DNA from: Cytophagales bacterium
GTDB taxonomy: Bacteria; Bacteroidota; Bacteroidia; Cytophagales; Bernardetiaceae
Length of the DNA: 64,000 bases
Direction of reading: 5' to 3'
Assembly: GCA_013299045.1 (NCBI GenBank)
Contig: JAAFJX010000009.1
Location: forward strand, 62,001-126,000
A program made the position numbers and the translations under genes. Positions 1 through 8,923 of the stretch are shown here, in pieces. The notes under the pieces are model-generated. The model did no database searches and was not told the origin of the DNA. It saw only the letters and a program-made list of their open reading frames with translations. Within the stretch, counting starts at the first letter, position 1, and every line of letters begins with the position of its first letter.

Positions 1-2
1 AA

Positions 3-1139
3 GATGCCAAAGCCATTGAGTCCTTTGAAAAAGCAACTGCACTCAAAGCGGATTATTTGGAGGCCTACTTGCCTTTGGCTAAGTTGTACCAAAAAAACAA
101 TAAAGCCAATGAGGCCATTAAAGCCTACGATAATGCTTATAAGTATGAGCAGGAGAATGCCAAAAAACTTGGCTATAAGCTAAATATCATTAAAATTTTG
201 CAAAAAGAAAACCGTCTCAAAGAAGCCGGTACGCATATAGACGAAGCCAAAGTGCTTGGCCCTGACAATCTTGAAGTGCTTTATTATTTTGCTAAGTTGG
301 CAAACACCACCGAAAGACCTACCGAAGCGCGTGATGCCATGATAAAAGCGACTTCTTTGCTTAAAACCCAAGAACCTAAAGAGATTGCCCGCTATTATTT
401 TGAGCTGGGTAATGCCTACTTTTTGTTGAGCGACTACGCCAAGCAAGACGAAGCCTTTGAAAAAGCCAAGTGGGGGCCTTTTACACGCAAAATATTAGAA
501 ATGTCGCCACAATATTATCACTCTATTGCCTTGGCTTACTATGATGTTTTTGAATTTGAAAAAAGTAAAGACCTTGTTAATCAGGCTCTTAAAATGCGAA
601 AAGATTTTGCTCGTGCACACGACCTACTCGCTAAAATAGCTACAGCACAAACGGATAAAAACCAGGTGATTGAGCACCAAAAAAAGTCTATTGAAATGGA
701 GCGCGACCCTGCCAAAAAAGCAGTCAAGTACAGCGATTTGTGCGAGTTAGAACTAGAAGCTGGTCGCTTTGAAGACGCAATCAAGTCTGCAGATGCTTGC
801 TTGACGGTGCAGCCCAAAAACTTTATGGTGAACTACTACAAAGCTATTGCGCAGTACAAACTGAAACAGTCTGCTATTTCTACAAAAACATTAGAGTCTG
901 TCATAACCGCCCCCGAAATGGACCCACAAACAAAGGCCATGTACGGTTTTGCGCTCGCTATGATGTATGAAAAAACCAATAAGGAAAAGGCTAAAGAACT
1001 TTATACCACCACTGCCAACTACGGCGACTTTAAGTTTGCGGCACAAGAGGCTCTCAAGAAATTAGACCCTCAAAAGTATGGTCTAACGGCAGAACCCGAA
1101 GAAACAGGTACTGTTATTAATCCAGAGGGCAGGCCATAG
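3..1139 (+). CDS. Tetratricopeptide repeat protein, 5' end outside the window
   Basis: The reading frame is open from the first bases of the window, so the start lies upstream; about 378 residues are visible. They form a series of helical pairs with TPR spacing, for example DAKAIESFEKATALKAD at the beginning and further repeats such as YYFELGNAYFLLSDYAKQDEAFEKA cut here into LGNAYFLL and DEAFEKA. The tail after the last helix is a short unstructured GTVINPEGRP. TPR arrays are protein-binding scaffolds; in Bacteroidota such proteins are usually periplasmic or outer-membrane associated, but the export signal, if any, is out of view. A strong terminator follows at once, so this is the end of its transcription unit. 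Function beyond scaffold is unknown. Confidence 0.85.
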   Translation, partial: DAKAIESFEKATALKADYLEAYLPLAKLYQKNNKANEAIKAYDNAYKYEQENAKKLGYKLNIIKILQKENRLKEAGTHIDEAKVLGPDNLEVLYYFAKLANTTERPTEARDAMIKATSLLKTQEPKEIARYYFELGNAYFLLSDYAKQDEAFEKAKWGPFTRKILEMSPQYYHSIALAYYDVFEFEKSKDLVNQALKMRKDFARAHDLLAKIATAQTDKNQVIEHQKKSIEMERDPAKKAVKYSDLCELELEAGRFEDAIKSADACLTVQPKNFMVNYYKAIAQYKLKQSAISTKTLESVITAPEMDPQTKAMYGFALAMMYEKTNKEKAKELYTTTANYGDFKFAAQEALKKLDPQKYGLTAEPEETGTVINPEGRP

Positions 1140-1164
1140 TTTTTTGTATAAAAAAAAGAACTTG

Positions 1165-1199
1165 AACGCCTCATTAACCGAATTATGAGGCGTTTTTTT
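1165..1199 (+). terminator. Rho-independent terminator after the TPR gene
   Basis: A perfect 10-bp stem (AACGCCTCAT at 1165-1174 with ATGAGGCGTT at 1185-1194), a 10-nt loop and a run of seven T from 1193. It lies 25 bases after the TPR stop codon. Confidence 0.9.
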
Positions 1200-1388
1200 A
1201 TGAATTTATTGTCATGCAGTGCTTTGCTTATTTTTTGCAACATACCGCACCGCAATAAAAAATATAACACCAAACGGTAGGTTTGTTTAATAATTTATTG
1301 CTAATTTTACGTGTTGTTTTGAATAAAATTAGTTTGGTCATATATAAGGCGCTTCTCCAACTCACATTTGTTTAATTCTTATATCTTT

Positions 1389-2093
1389 ATGATGGTTTCT
1401 TTCAAAAAAATTATCAACCCGCTTTTGGGCGTTGTAGTGGCTATATTTTTAACCTCTTGCTTTGAAATCCGCGAAGAGTTTGACATAAAGTCCAATGGTT
1501 CTGGTACTTATAAGTTTGTGATGGACATGGCTCAAATGGGTGAAATGATGAAATCCATGCAAGAAAGTATGCCAGATTCAGCCAAGCAAGAAAGTGATGG
1601 AAGTATGGGCAACATAGTAGCACAAGGCAGTGCCAAAGACCTTGAGGGCATTGAAGGCATTACGAACATTATCTCTATCAATGACAAAGAAACTTTCATT
1701 TTTGGTGCGCAGTTTGATTTTGCCAACATAGATGCCTTAAATAAGGCCCTTTGCATTATGAGCCGCGACAGCGTTACGGGCGATATGCCGCCAGCTCTTT
1801 ACTCTTTCAACAAAAAAACTGGCTTTTCGCGTAAGTGGCACGACCAGTATTTTGTCAGTAAGGTATTCAGCGACCGTGGCGCTAACTTAGGCGGCGGCGG
1901 TGGAGGCCCCGAAGTAGAACAGATATTGGGCAAGGTGCTTTACAAATGTGTTGTACGGACGAGTGGTGCTACAAAAAAGTACAGTAAATCTAAAGTAAAA
2001 GTAAACTCACCAACGGAACTAATTTATGAGATTCCGCTCGCAGAAATGGAGAAAAGCCGCGACGCTTGGCAGTTTTTTGTAAAGTTCAAATAA
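1389..2093 (+). CDS. Predicted lipoprotein of unknown function
   Basis: Residues 1-23 form a lipoprotein signal peptide ending in the lipobox LTSC, with Cys24 as the lipidated residue, so the protein should be anchored in a membrane facing the periplasm or outside. I chose the ATG at 1389 over an in-frame TTG at 1368 because it gives a normal signal peptide. The mature part starts FEIREEFDIKSNGSG and is rich in Met in the segment MAQMGEMMKSMQ; a GGGGGG stretch lies near residue 180. I recognise no domain with known activity. It is followed about 70 bases later by the DUF1573 gene on the same strand. Confidence 0.75.
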   Translation: MMVSFKKIINPLLGVVVAIFLTSCFEIREEFDIKSNGSGTYKFVMDMAQMGEMMKSMQESMPDSAKQESDGSMGNIVAQGSAKDLEGIEGITNIISINDKETFIFGAQFDFANIDALNKALCIMSRDSVTGDMPPALYSFNKKTGFSRKWHDQYFVSKVFSDRGANLGGGGGGPEVEQILGKVLYKCVVRTSGATKKYSKSKVKVNSPTELIYEIPLAEMEKSRDAWQFFVKFK

Positions 2094-2165
2094 TAAAAAC
2101 CATATTCAGGGTTTTAATCACCTACTCTATCTAATCGTTTGTTTTAAATCTTATTCAATACGCTT

Positions 2166-2915
2166 ATGTTGAAAAATTTTATAGCAGCTGGTTGTTTTCT
2201 GTTATTCTTTTTACAGTTTCAGTCTATTTGTGCACAAGGCATATTCAAGTTTGAAAAAGAGACCCATGACTTCACAACGATAGAAGAAGGCATTATTGCC
2301 GAACACTCTTTTTCTTTTACAAACGTAGGCAATGCGCCAATTATCATCAAATCCGTTCAAGCCTCTTGTGGCTGTACCACACCAGACTGGACTCGTGAGG
2401 CCGTTCTGCCTGGCCAAAAAGGGGTAGTAAAAACCCGCTTTGATAGCCGTGGCCGTCCTGGTAACTTTTTTAAAACCGTTACAGTAACTTCTAACGCCAG
2501 CGAAGCCTCTAAAACACTGAACATCAAGGGTAATATAGTAAGAGACCCTGCAAAAGATGCAAAACTTGTTTTGGACAAGGTGGTTTTTAAACTGGGTAAA
2601 GTACAAAAAGGTAAGGAGATTACTTTCAAAATTCCCTATAAAAATATGGGACAAATGGACTTGATGCTGACCGAAACGACTTCCCCTTGCAACTGCTTCA
2701 AGCGTGTGGGTTACATCAATCCTGTTAAGCCCAATGAACAGGCTATTTTAGAAGTAGCCTATACACCTGGCAGCTTAGGCAAATTAACCGAAAAACTCAT
2801 GCTCAAAACCAATAGTCTCACTACCCCAGCTATTGAAGTGCTTATTGAAAGCGAATCCGTAGAGCATTTGGCGGGAGGAAGCCCCGTGCGAACCAACAGC
2901 GTGGATTTTGAATAA
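2166..2915 (+). CDS. DUF1573 domain protein, exported
   Basis: A signal peptide (about residues 1-23, cleavage near ICA/QG) is followed by two tandem immunoglobulin-like DUF1573 domains. The first (about 26-125) carries the family's hallmark pattern: FTNVGNAPIII then SCGCTTPDW at 67-75. The second (about 138-235) repeats it in weaker form with SPCNCFKR. DUF1573 proteins are abundant secreted proteins of Bacteroidota, distant relatives of ASH/MSP-type beta domains; no enzymatic role is established. It may be co-transcribed with the upstream lipoprotein gene. Family assignment is firm, role unknown. Confidence 0.9.
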   Translation: MLKNFIAAGCFLLFFLQFQSICAQGIFKFEKETHDFTTIEEGIIAEHSFSFTNVGNAPIIIKSVQASCGCTTPDWTREAVLPGQKGVVKTRFDSRGRPGNFFKTVTVTSNASEASKTLNIKGNIVRDPAKDAKLVLDKVVFKLGKVQKGKEITFKIPYKNMGQMDLMLTETTSPCNCFKRVGYINPVKPNEQAILEVAYTPGSLGKLTEKLMLKTNSLTTPAIEVLIESESVEHLAGGSPVRTNSVDFE

Positions 2916-2988
2916 AAATTACCAGGCGGCGAAACTTCAAATAACGACCACTTTACTCACTATTTAACTTAAAAAGAAGTTATCCTAA

Positions 2989-3918
2989 ATGGAAAAACAA
3001 CACAGAAATCAAGCTAGTCTAAAGCAAGAACTTGTCTTTTTGGCAGTGCATTTAGTGCCTATTGCCGCTTTTTGGACAACAGTTACTTGGTTCGACTGGA
3101 CTGTTTGCGGTGCTTTGTACTTTATCCGAATGTTCTTCATTACGGGTGCTTACCACCGTTATTTTTCGCACCGTACCTACAAAACCTCTCGCTGGTTTCA
3201 GTTCTTTTTGGCCTTTATGGCACAAACCTCTCTGCAAAAAGGCGCGCTTTGGTGGGCAGCACACCACCGCGAACACCACCGCCACAGCGACACACCCGAA
3301 GACCCACATTCTATGAAGTTGTATGGCTTTTGGTACTCGCACATCGGCTGGATTGCTGGCCCAGACTACAAAGAAACACGCATCGGCCTTATTCAAGACT
3401 TTGCTCGTTTTAAAGAATTGGTATGGTTGAACAAATATCATTACGTGCCGGGAGTTGTCATGGGTACGCTTGTAACTATGCTAGGCGGAATTGTAAACGG
3501 TAACGGCATACAGGATATGTTTTCGCATGGCCTTTCTACGCTCTTTGTGGGCTTTTTCTTGAGCACGGTTATCCTTTATAATGGCACTTTCCTCATCAAC
3601 TCTTTGATGCACTATATTGGAAGCCAGCGTTATAAGACAGGAGACGAATCTAGGAACAGCCTTATTTTGGCTCTCGTTACACTTGGCGAAGGCTGGCACA
3701 ATAACCACCACTATTACCCTAGCGCAACACGCAACGGCTTTTTCTGGTGGGAGATAGACATCACCTATTACGTTCTCAAAACATTTTCGTGGCTTGGTTT
3801 GATTTGGGATTTAAACCCCGTACCACACCACGTCAAGTATCCAGACGATTCGGCACGTGCCACACCCGCAAAAAAGAAAAATGTAACCGAGTTACAGAAA
3901 GATAACGTAACTATTTGA
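2989..3918 (+). CDS. Fatty acid (acyl-CoA delta-9 type) desaturase
   Basis: An integral membrane di-iron desaturase that introduces a double bond into saturated acyl chains and so adjusts membrane fluidity. All three histidine boxes that bind the iron pair are present: HRYFSH at 56-61, HHREHHRHS at 92-100 and GEGWHNNHHYYP at 233-244. Hydrophobic segments before the first box and around residues 155-205 fit the usual four membrane helices. At 309 residues it has the usual length of the short bacterial forms without a cytochrome b5 domain. It ends in a strong hairpin shared with the convergent gene downstream. Confidence 0.93.
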   Translation: MEKQHRNQASLKQELVFLAVHLVPIAAFWTTVTWFDWTVCGALYFIRMFFITGAYHRYFSHRTYKTSRWFQFFLAFMAQTSLQKGALWWAAHHREHHRHSDTPEDPHSMKLYGFWYSHIGWIAGPDYKETRIGLIQDFARFKELVWLNKYHYVPGVVMGTLVTMLGGIVNGNGIQDMFSHGLSTLFVGFFLSTVILYNGTFLINSLMHYIGSQRYKTGDESRNSLILALVTLGEGWHNNHHYYPSATRNGFFWWEIDITYYVLKTFSWLGLIWDLNPVPHHVKYPDDSARATPAKKKNVTELQKDNVTI

Positions 3919-3942
3919 TTGCTAGTCATTCTTACACAAACA

Positions 3943-3978
3943 AAAATCCCCAAGAGCCTTGTGATTCTTGGGGATTTT
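3943..3978. terminator. Bidirectional terminator between convergent genes
   Basis: A 13-bp perfect stem (3943-3955 with 3966-3978, core AATCCCCAAGA) with a 10-nt loop. It has T-rich sequence on both outer sides, so it can serve the desaturase gene on the plus strand and the lipoprotein gene ending at 4004 on the minus strand. Confidence 0.85.
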
Positions 3979-4003
3979 GTTTGTTTTTGATAACTAAACG
4001 AGC

Positions 4004-4699
4004 TTACATAGCTTGAACTGGCTTGAAGTCTGGCAGTGGGGACAGGGCAGCAAATTCAGCCCCTAAGCCAGCTATCTCTGCTTTTTTATCTTGCAAAAGT
4101 TGGTTATATTTGCTTGTAAAACTTGAATATCTGGCTCTTTTCATCAAATCAGCCTGGTCAAGACCTAAAATTTCATCTTTGACTCTGGTTACGGCGGGGT
4201 AATTCTCTAAGCTGGGTGTGGCATCAGCCAAGGCATTGATAGCCACAATAAGCTCTTCTGTTTTCTTGTCATAAGCGTCCACAAAGGTCTCGTTGCTCAT
4301 GGTTTCTTTGGTAAAACGGGCTTTGATGACTTCTTGTAGAAGCTTCTCTACTTTTTTGGCTTGTGTGAAAGCGCTAAAACCACTTACGTTTTTGAGTTGT
4401 GCCAAAAAGCCCTTTACATTGTCAAACTTCTGGTTTTCGCAGTCTTGCATGGCTTTCCAAGCGGCAGCCGAACTATCCTGTAGCATTTTAATTTTTTGCG
4501 GCAGCGGCATGGTGTCTTGTGTGGTGGCTTCGGTTTTATCCCAGAGTGCGTCTTCGCTGAGGCTATCCGTATTGACTGCAACGGAGTCTTGCGCCTTATC
4601 AGAAGAACCAGAACAAGCGCTGAAACTTGCTGCAAGTAAGGCAAGCAGGCCAGCAGATAACAGAGCAGCAAAAAAAACTTTTACGGAGGAGATGTTCAT
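4004..4699 (-). CDS. Predicted lipoprotein, distantly LemA-like
   Basis: The N-terminus is a signal peptide ending in a lipobox (FSAC near residue 29) followed by an Asp/Ser-rich linker. The rest is mostly helical. Its pattern of conserved positions (AAAWKAM, NVKGFLAQL, LENYPAVTRVKDEI, RARYSSFTSKYNQLLQDKK and a C-terminal PLPDFKP) recalls LemA proteins, in which an ARxxYNxxVxxYN motif precedes a PxxxFKP end. I call it LemA-like only with caution, since the canonical AW-DVQL-RRADLIPNLV start is not there. It is transcribed alone, towards the shared terminator. Confidence 0.6.
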   Translation of the reverse strand: MNISSVKVFFAALLSAGLLALLAASFSACSGSSDKAQDSVAVNTDSLSEDALWDKTEATTQDTMPLPQKIKMLQDSSAAAWKAMQDCENQKFDNVKGFLAQLKNVSGFSAFTQAKKVEKLLQEVIKARFTKETMSNETFVDAYDKKTEELIVAINALADATPSLENYPAVTRVKDEILGLDQADLMKRARYSSFTSKYNQLLQDKKAEIAGLGAEFAALSPLPDFKPVQAM

Positions 4700-4836
4700 G
4701 AACTTTGTTGTTTTGAAAAGAACGAATAAGAAACAGCGCTCGGAAACAGCGCTAAAAGATAACCAGCAATTATACGAGTTGAAGAAGAAAAAGATAAGTT
4801 TTTCTTATAAAAAAAAATAGATTTTCAGAGTGCCAC

Positions 4837-4886
4837 AAAAAAACTCATCAGGTATTTCGTTGCTGCAAAAAAAAATACCTGACGAG
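4837..4886 (-). terminator. Terminator of the Rieske protein gene
   Basis: A 13-bp stem with one mismatch (4844-4856 with 4874-4886, core AATACCTGA) followed on the minus strand by a T run (plus-strand A run at 4837-4843), 23 bases after the Rieske stop codon. Confidence 0.8.
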
Positions 4887-4908
4887 CCTATCTAAAAAAA
4901 TACAATTG

Positions 4909-5340
4909 CTATTCAGTAACGCGTAGTTTTGTTCCTGTTAGGTTGGTCTTATAAACTTTTAGATTATTTTTACCATTAGGGTTAATGCCTTGCCCCTCTT
5001 TGTTAAAGCGTGCTCCGTGCACACTACACACAAACTCCATGGCAGAGGCTTTGTAGGTAATTCCAGGATTGCCCTCATGAGAGCATATCTGAGTAACCGC
5101 CACATAAGAACCTGCTGAAACAGTGGCTACTACCACTTTGTTTTTAATGATAAACCCGCCTATGGCCGATAGAGGGGCATTTTCAGGTGCGGATAAGTCT
5201 AAGGTAAAATCTACGCCTGTTGGTGTAGGCGGCGGGTCGTCTTCATTGGTACAAGAGCCAAGTGAAGCACCTGTACAAGTGAGCGCAAAAATAGCTGCGC
5301 CGCTAAGTCCCATGTTTTTAAGAAATTGCCATCTGTTCAT
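4909..5340 (-). CDS. Rieske [2Fe-2S] domain lipoprotein
   Basis: A 143-residue exported electron-transfer protein. The cluster ligands are C86 and H88 in CSHEG and C105 and H108 in CSVHG, spaced as in Rieske proteins. The N-terminus NRWQFLKNMGLSGAAIFALT resembles Bacteroidota Tat-type leaders but has only one basic residue in the twin-arginine position, and Cys30 in LGSC looks like a lipidation site. I prefer the ATG at 5340 over one 30 bases upstream because it places the leader at the very start. It is a single-domain protein with no oxygenase or cytochrome bc partner nearby, so its partner is unknown. A minus-strand -7 motif (TATCTTTG, 5368-5375) lies just upstream. Confidence 0.88.
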   Translation of the reverse strand: MNRWQFLKNMGLSGAAIFALTCTGASLGSCTNEDDPPPTPTGVDFTLDLSAPENAPLSAIGGFIIKNKVVVATVSAGSYVAVTQICSHEGNPGITYKASAMEFVCSVHGARFNKEGQGINPNGKNNLKVYKTNLTGTKLRVTE

Positions 5341-5444
5341 AATCTTGTCGTTTAATACCTTAAGAAACAAAGATAGTTGAATAATTTAAATCAGAAAAGA
5401 CTAAACTAAAATTTGGAATGAATCTTAATAAGCTGTTTTATTGA

Positions 5445-8255
5445 CTACTCCCCCACCATGACAAAAGCGCCCCAATAGTAAGGTTCTGGGAAACGCTTTT
5501 TGAGGTTCATTTGGGCTGTTTTGAAGGCTTGGCGCTTGCTTTGGCCTTTGAGCAGAGCCGTGTAAAACTCGGTCATAAGCGTTTGCGTCGCATCGTCGTC
5601 CACTTTCCAGAGGCTCATCAGCACGGACTTTGCACCCGCTTGCTGAAAAGCGCGTTGCAGGCCAAAAACGCCCTCGCCCGCCTGTATGTCGCCTAAGCCC
5701 GTTTCGCAAGCAGATAGCACGACGAGTTCCGTATTGTCCAACGTCAAGTTCATCACTTCTTCGGCCGTCAAAATGCCGTCTTCTTTGTCTGGGTTGGGTT
5801 TTTGGCAGCCAGCTAGCAAAAGGCCAGAGCGCAGGAAAGGGTTTTTCAAAAGATTGCGGTTCATGGCTGTTTGCATATCTTGCACTTCAGAATCCTTGAT
5901 TTCGGGAATAAAAAAACCATGCGTGGCCACGTGCAAAATCGTGGGGCTTTTGAGATTTTTAACGGCTTCTTCGGTGGCGTTTTCGGCCAAAAGCAAGTTT
6001 ACTTTCAGCTTTTTTTGATTGAACAAACCAAACACATTTTCCACTTCTTTCTTCGTGCCAGGCAGCAAAGAAACAGCCCCCGCCACGCCCACAGCGGACT
6101 GCATTCCTGAAAAGCCAAGCGAGCGGTCGCGCTTTTTTTCTGGCTCTTTTTCTGTATTCTCAGCCCCATAAATGGGGTAGCCGAGCAGGTGCGCCTGATA
6201 ATTCTCGTAGTTTTGGCTCAAATCGCGGCTTTTTTTATTCAGCTCTATCAAATCGCGGCTACTGCCAATGAGCTGAATATTGGCTTCTTCCAAAAGAAAT
6301 TTGCCTGTTTTAGTATTTTTGAGGGTATTCAGGCTGAGTTGATGAAAAACACCATCTGGCGAAAAATAGATTTTCTTGAAGCCTTTTTTGTTCAAAGTCA
6401 ATAACTTGTCGGCTATGGGTTTCCAGAAGGCGTTGTAGGAAACCGTATCTTCTATTTTGAACTCAATGCAGTTTTTATAGAAGTTAAGATATTTCGTTTC
6501 CAAATCTAAAGCATTTTTGAAGATATGAAAAACAGGATAATTTTCTGTTTGGGCGGTCAGAAACAGTGCAATATAGGCCGAATCTGACTTGATGATTTCT
6601 ATAACCGCTTCATTTTTAGCTAATTTGGTTTTTACTTCTTGCCACTTGTAAGATTTTGTTTGCACGTTCTGACCAAAGAGAGCAGACTTTTTAGAAAGGT
6701 CTTTTTCTAACTCGTTAATTTGTTTTTTTATGGCTTCTAAATCTAGATTCTGCTTTTTTTGTTCTTCTAAGGGCAGTTGGTAGAGCTTGGTATAGGTTTC
6801 GCGCTGCTTTTTCCAGTTGTTGAATTGGTTAATCAAAACTGTATCTCCGCTGTTTAGAATGGCATTTTTCATTTTTTGGGTAGAGGAAAAAATGATAGCT
6901 TTGGTGAAGAGGGTTTGGTCGTAGAGGTCGGCCGCTATGGTAGGGTTTTGTTTGATATAACTCGCACAAAAATCAGCAAAATGAGCAAAAAAGTAGCCTA
7001 TAGACTGCCAGTAGGCCTGTTTCTCTTGTTCGGAATAAATAGGCAAAAGCGTTTCTACCTCTTTTGTTTTATTCTGAGCAACTTGCTTGAAAATAGGTCT
7101 AGCTTTTTCTAAACTATCCATTCGCAGATGTAGTACAGCAAAATTATCCAGAGTGCTAATATAGTCAGGATGAGACGTTAATCCAAGATATTCAAAAATT
7201 TTTAATGCTTCCTGATAAAGTGCTAAAGCGGTGTAGACAGAATCTATCTGATGATAAAGCGCCGCGAGATTCCCACAAGCATTTGCGTACAATGGGCTTT
7301 TTGTACCAGCTACTTCGCCTTTTATCTTCATGGTTTCTAGTTGTAATGGTTTTGCTTTATCATAAAGTTTGTATTCAGCGTATAGATTGCCTAGATTTGA
7401 GCAAGAAATTGCATAGTCAGGGTGCTTTTTTCCTAAGAGTTCCTCTCTAATCATTTTAGCTTCCTGCAATAACTGCTCTGCTTTTCCGAAATCTCCCTTT
7501 TTTTTATATAAAAGCCCTAAATTATTACATGACAACGCATACTGAGCATTTTTTTTGCCTGTCAGCATCTCTCTGGTCTCTTTCGCTTCTTCAAAAAGAG
7601 GCATTGCTTTGTCATAAAGCCCTTGTTTTGCGTATAAAAGGGCCAAATTGTTTAAACCTATGATATAGTCCTGGTTTCTTTTTCCAAAAATTTGCTCTCG
7701 AATTTTTATGGCCTCCAAATAAAGAGGCTCTGCTTGGTCATATTTTCCTAAGGTGCTATAGAGCAGACCTAAATCATTATTGCAATCGGCAGAAGCCATA
7801 CCGTATTTTCCAAAAATTTCTTCTTTTATTTTTTTTGTTTCGATAAAATATTCCTCTGCTAGATTAAAACGGTTTTGTGTATTGTTCAAATGGCCAAGTC
7901 CCCAGCACAAGTTTGCATAAATCCGATTTTTGGTTCCATATTTTTCAGAGACAATTGTTTTGCCATCTAACCAGATTTTCTCTGCATACTCATATTTTTT
8001 TAAAAAGTAATTTGCTTTGCCTAAAGCTTCTAGCACCGACACATAGTTTGAATCTTTGCCATGTAGCTCTTCTACCACTTTAGAAGCCTTGCGCAAAACA
8101 GAGTCTGCCGCTTGATGCTTTTGTTGTTTAATCAATATCCTGCCTAAGCTATCCAGTTGCTGCCATGATTGGGCTTGGGCTAGAGAGCATACCGCTAGAA
8201 AAGAAAAGAAAAAGATTGTTGTAAGAGTGCGCATCGTCCTTGCTTTTTTAAACAT
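5445..8255 (-). CDS. TPR-CHAT caspase-like protease, exported
   Basis: 936 residues: a signal peptide (about 1-29, ending AQAQS), about nine TPR units of the kinesin-light-chain type (roughly 40-420, repeated NNLALLYAKQGLYDKA-type helices), a coiled linker, then a C-terminal CHAT domain (about 640-936). The catalytic dyad is visible as His near residue 779 in HVATHGFF and Cys near 850 in LSACETGLG. CHAT proteases are clan CD peptidases related to caspases and separase, and the TPR part normally recognises the substrate or a partner. An in-frame ATG at 8234 is an alternative start. There is no obvious substrate or activator gene beside it; it is transcribed alone with repeat A just upstream. 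Confidence 0.9.
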   Translation of the reverse strand: MFKKARTMRTLTTIFFFSFLAVCSLAQAQSWQQLDSLGRILIKQQKHQAADSVLRKASKVVEELHGKDSNYVSVLEALGKANYFLKKYEYAEKIWLDGKTIVSEKYGTKNRIYANLCWGLGHLNNTQNRFNLAEEYFIETKKIKEEIFGKYGMASADCNNDLGLLYSTLGKYDQAEPLYLEAIKIREQIFGKRNQDYIIGLNNLALLYAKQGLYDKAMPLFEEAKETREMLTGKKNAQYALSCNNLGLLYKKKGDFGKAEQLLQEAKMIREELLGKKHPDYAISCSNLGNLYAEYKLYDKAKPLQLETMKIKGEVAGTKSPLYANACGNLAALYHQIDSVYTALALYQEALKIFEYLGLTSHPDYISTLDNFAVLHLRMDSLEKARPIFKQVAQNKTKEVETLLPIYSEQEKQAYWQSIGYFFAHFADFCASYIKQNPTIAADLYDQTLFTKAIIFSSTQKMKNAILNSGDTVLINQFNNWKKQRETYTKLYQLPLEEQKKQNLDLEAIKKQINELEKDLSKKSALFGQNVQTKSYKWQEVKTKLAKNEAVIEIIKSDSAYIALFLTAQTENYPVFHIFKNALDLETKYLNFYKNCIEFKIEDTVSYNAFWKPIADKLLTLNKKGFKKIYFSPDGVFHQLSLNTLKNTKTGKFLLEEANIQLIGSSRDLIELNKKSRDLSQNYENYQAHLLGYPIYGAENTEKEPEKKRDRSLGFSGMQSAVGVAGAVSLLPGTKKEVENVFGLFNQKKLKVNLLLAENATEEAVKNLKSPTILHVATHGFFIPEIKDSEVQDMQTAMNRNLLKNPFLRSGLLLAGCQKPNPDKEDGILTAEEVMNLTLDNTELVVLSACETGLGDIQAGEGVFGLQRAFQQAGAKSVLMSLWKVDDDATQTLMTEFYTALLKGQSKRQAFKTAQMNLKKRFPEPYYWGAFVMVGE

Positions 8256-8341
8256 ATCAAGGCTGTAAATATAGTTTTTTAGACTGAAGACAAGGTAATC
8301 TAATGAATAAATTTTATTTGCTTCTCTGCTCTCCTGTTATT

Positions 8342-8821
8342 TAGTCGTCCCTGAAAAAGTGCTTTCAATAGATGCAGGCTAAATTAAGGAGAATGATTCA
8401 CCAATTTTGGGAACACCTTGACGGCCTTCTCTTCTCTACTTTTTGTCTTGATGCAGCACTGAAGCGCGAGCTGAAAGTTCCGACCGTAGGACATAGCAAA
8501 AAAATCAAGCCTCGCAAAAGGCCAATTTAGATGAAGAAAGAACCTTTTTTCATCTAAACCAGCGAATGGCTTTTTCTTTGATTCACTCTCTTACAAAACA
8601 GAGTTGCGCAGAAAATCTCACTCTCTGACCTTTGAGCCATTCGCTTTTGTCTGATGCGAGGCAGTGCAGGACTTAAAAAGCCCTTGCGGTTTTACCAGTT
8701 ATTTGACAAAACAGGCTTAAAAGCAAGCTATTTTGAAGATGAAATTCTTGTTTAATTTTCTGACAATAAACATCTTATATATATTTTAAGGGACGACTAG
8801 ATACATTTTAAGGGACGACTA
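8342..8821 (-). mobile_element. Repeat A copy 1 (MITE-like), minus orientation
   Basis: Begins TAGTCGTCCCTGAAAA and ends TTTTAAGGGACGACTA at 8799; a second copy of the right terminus ends at 8821, 22 bases later. The inside matches the reverse complement of copies 2 and 8 (for example GAGCCATTCGCTTTTGTCTG, then CCAGCGAATGGC). No transposase is encoded. Both ends carry TA, as expected for an element that duplicates a TA target. This fills most of the 668-base gap before the carotenoid desaturase gene. Just outside its left end, a 13-codon frame beginning ATG at 8303 runs into the terminal TAG. Confidence 0.85.
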
Positions 8822-8923
8822 TTTATGCAAAAAGCAAAACAGTTTTTAGCCGAATCAGTTTTTATGCTTAAATTGGTATAACATTCAAAGAATACCCCAA
8901 ACAAAGTAGAATAGAGCAACATC

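Noticed and set aside
2211-3441. Long minus-strand frames opposite the DUF1573 and desaturase genes
   Set aside because: They are shadows of well-supported genes on the plus strand.
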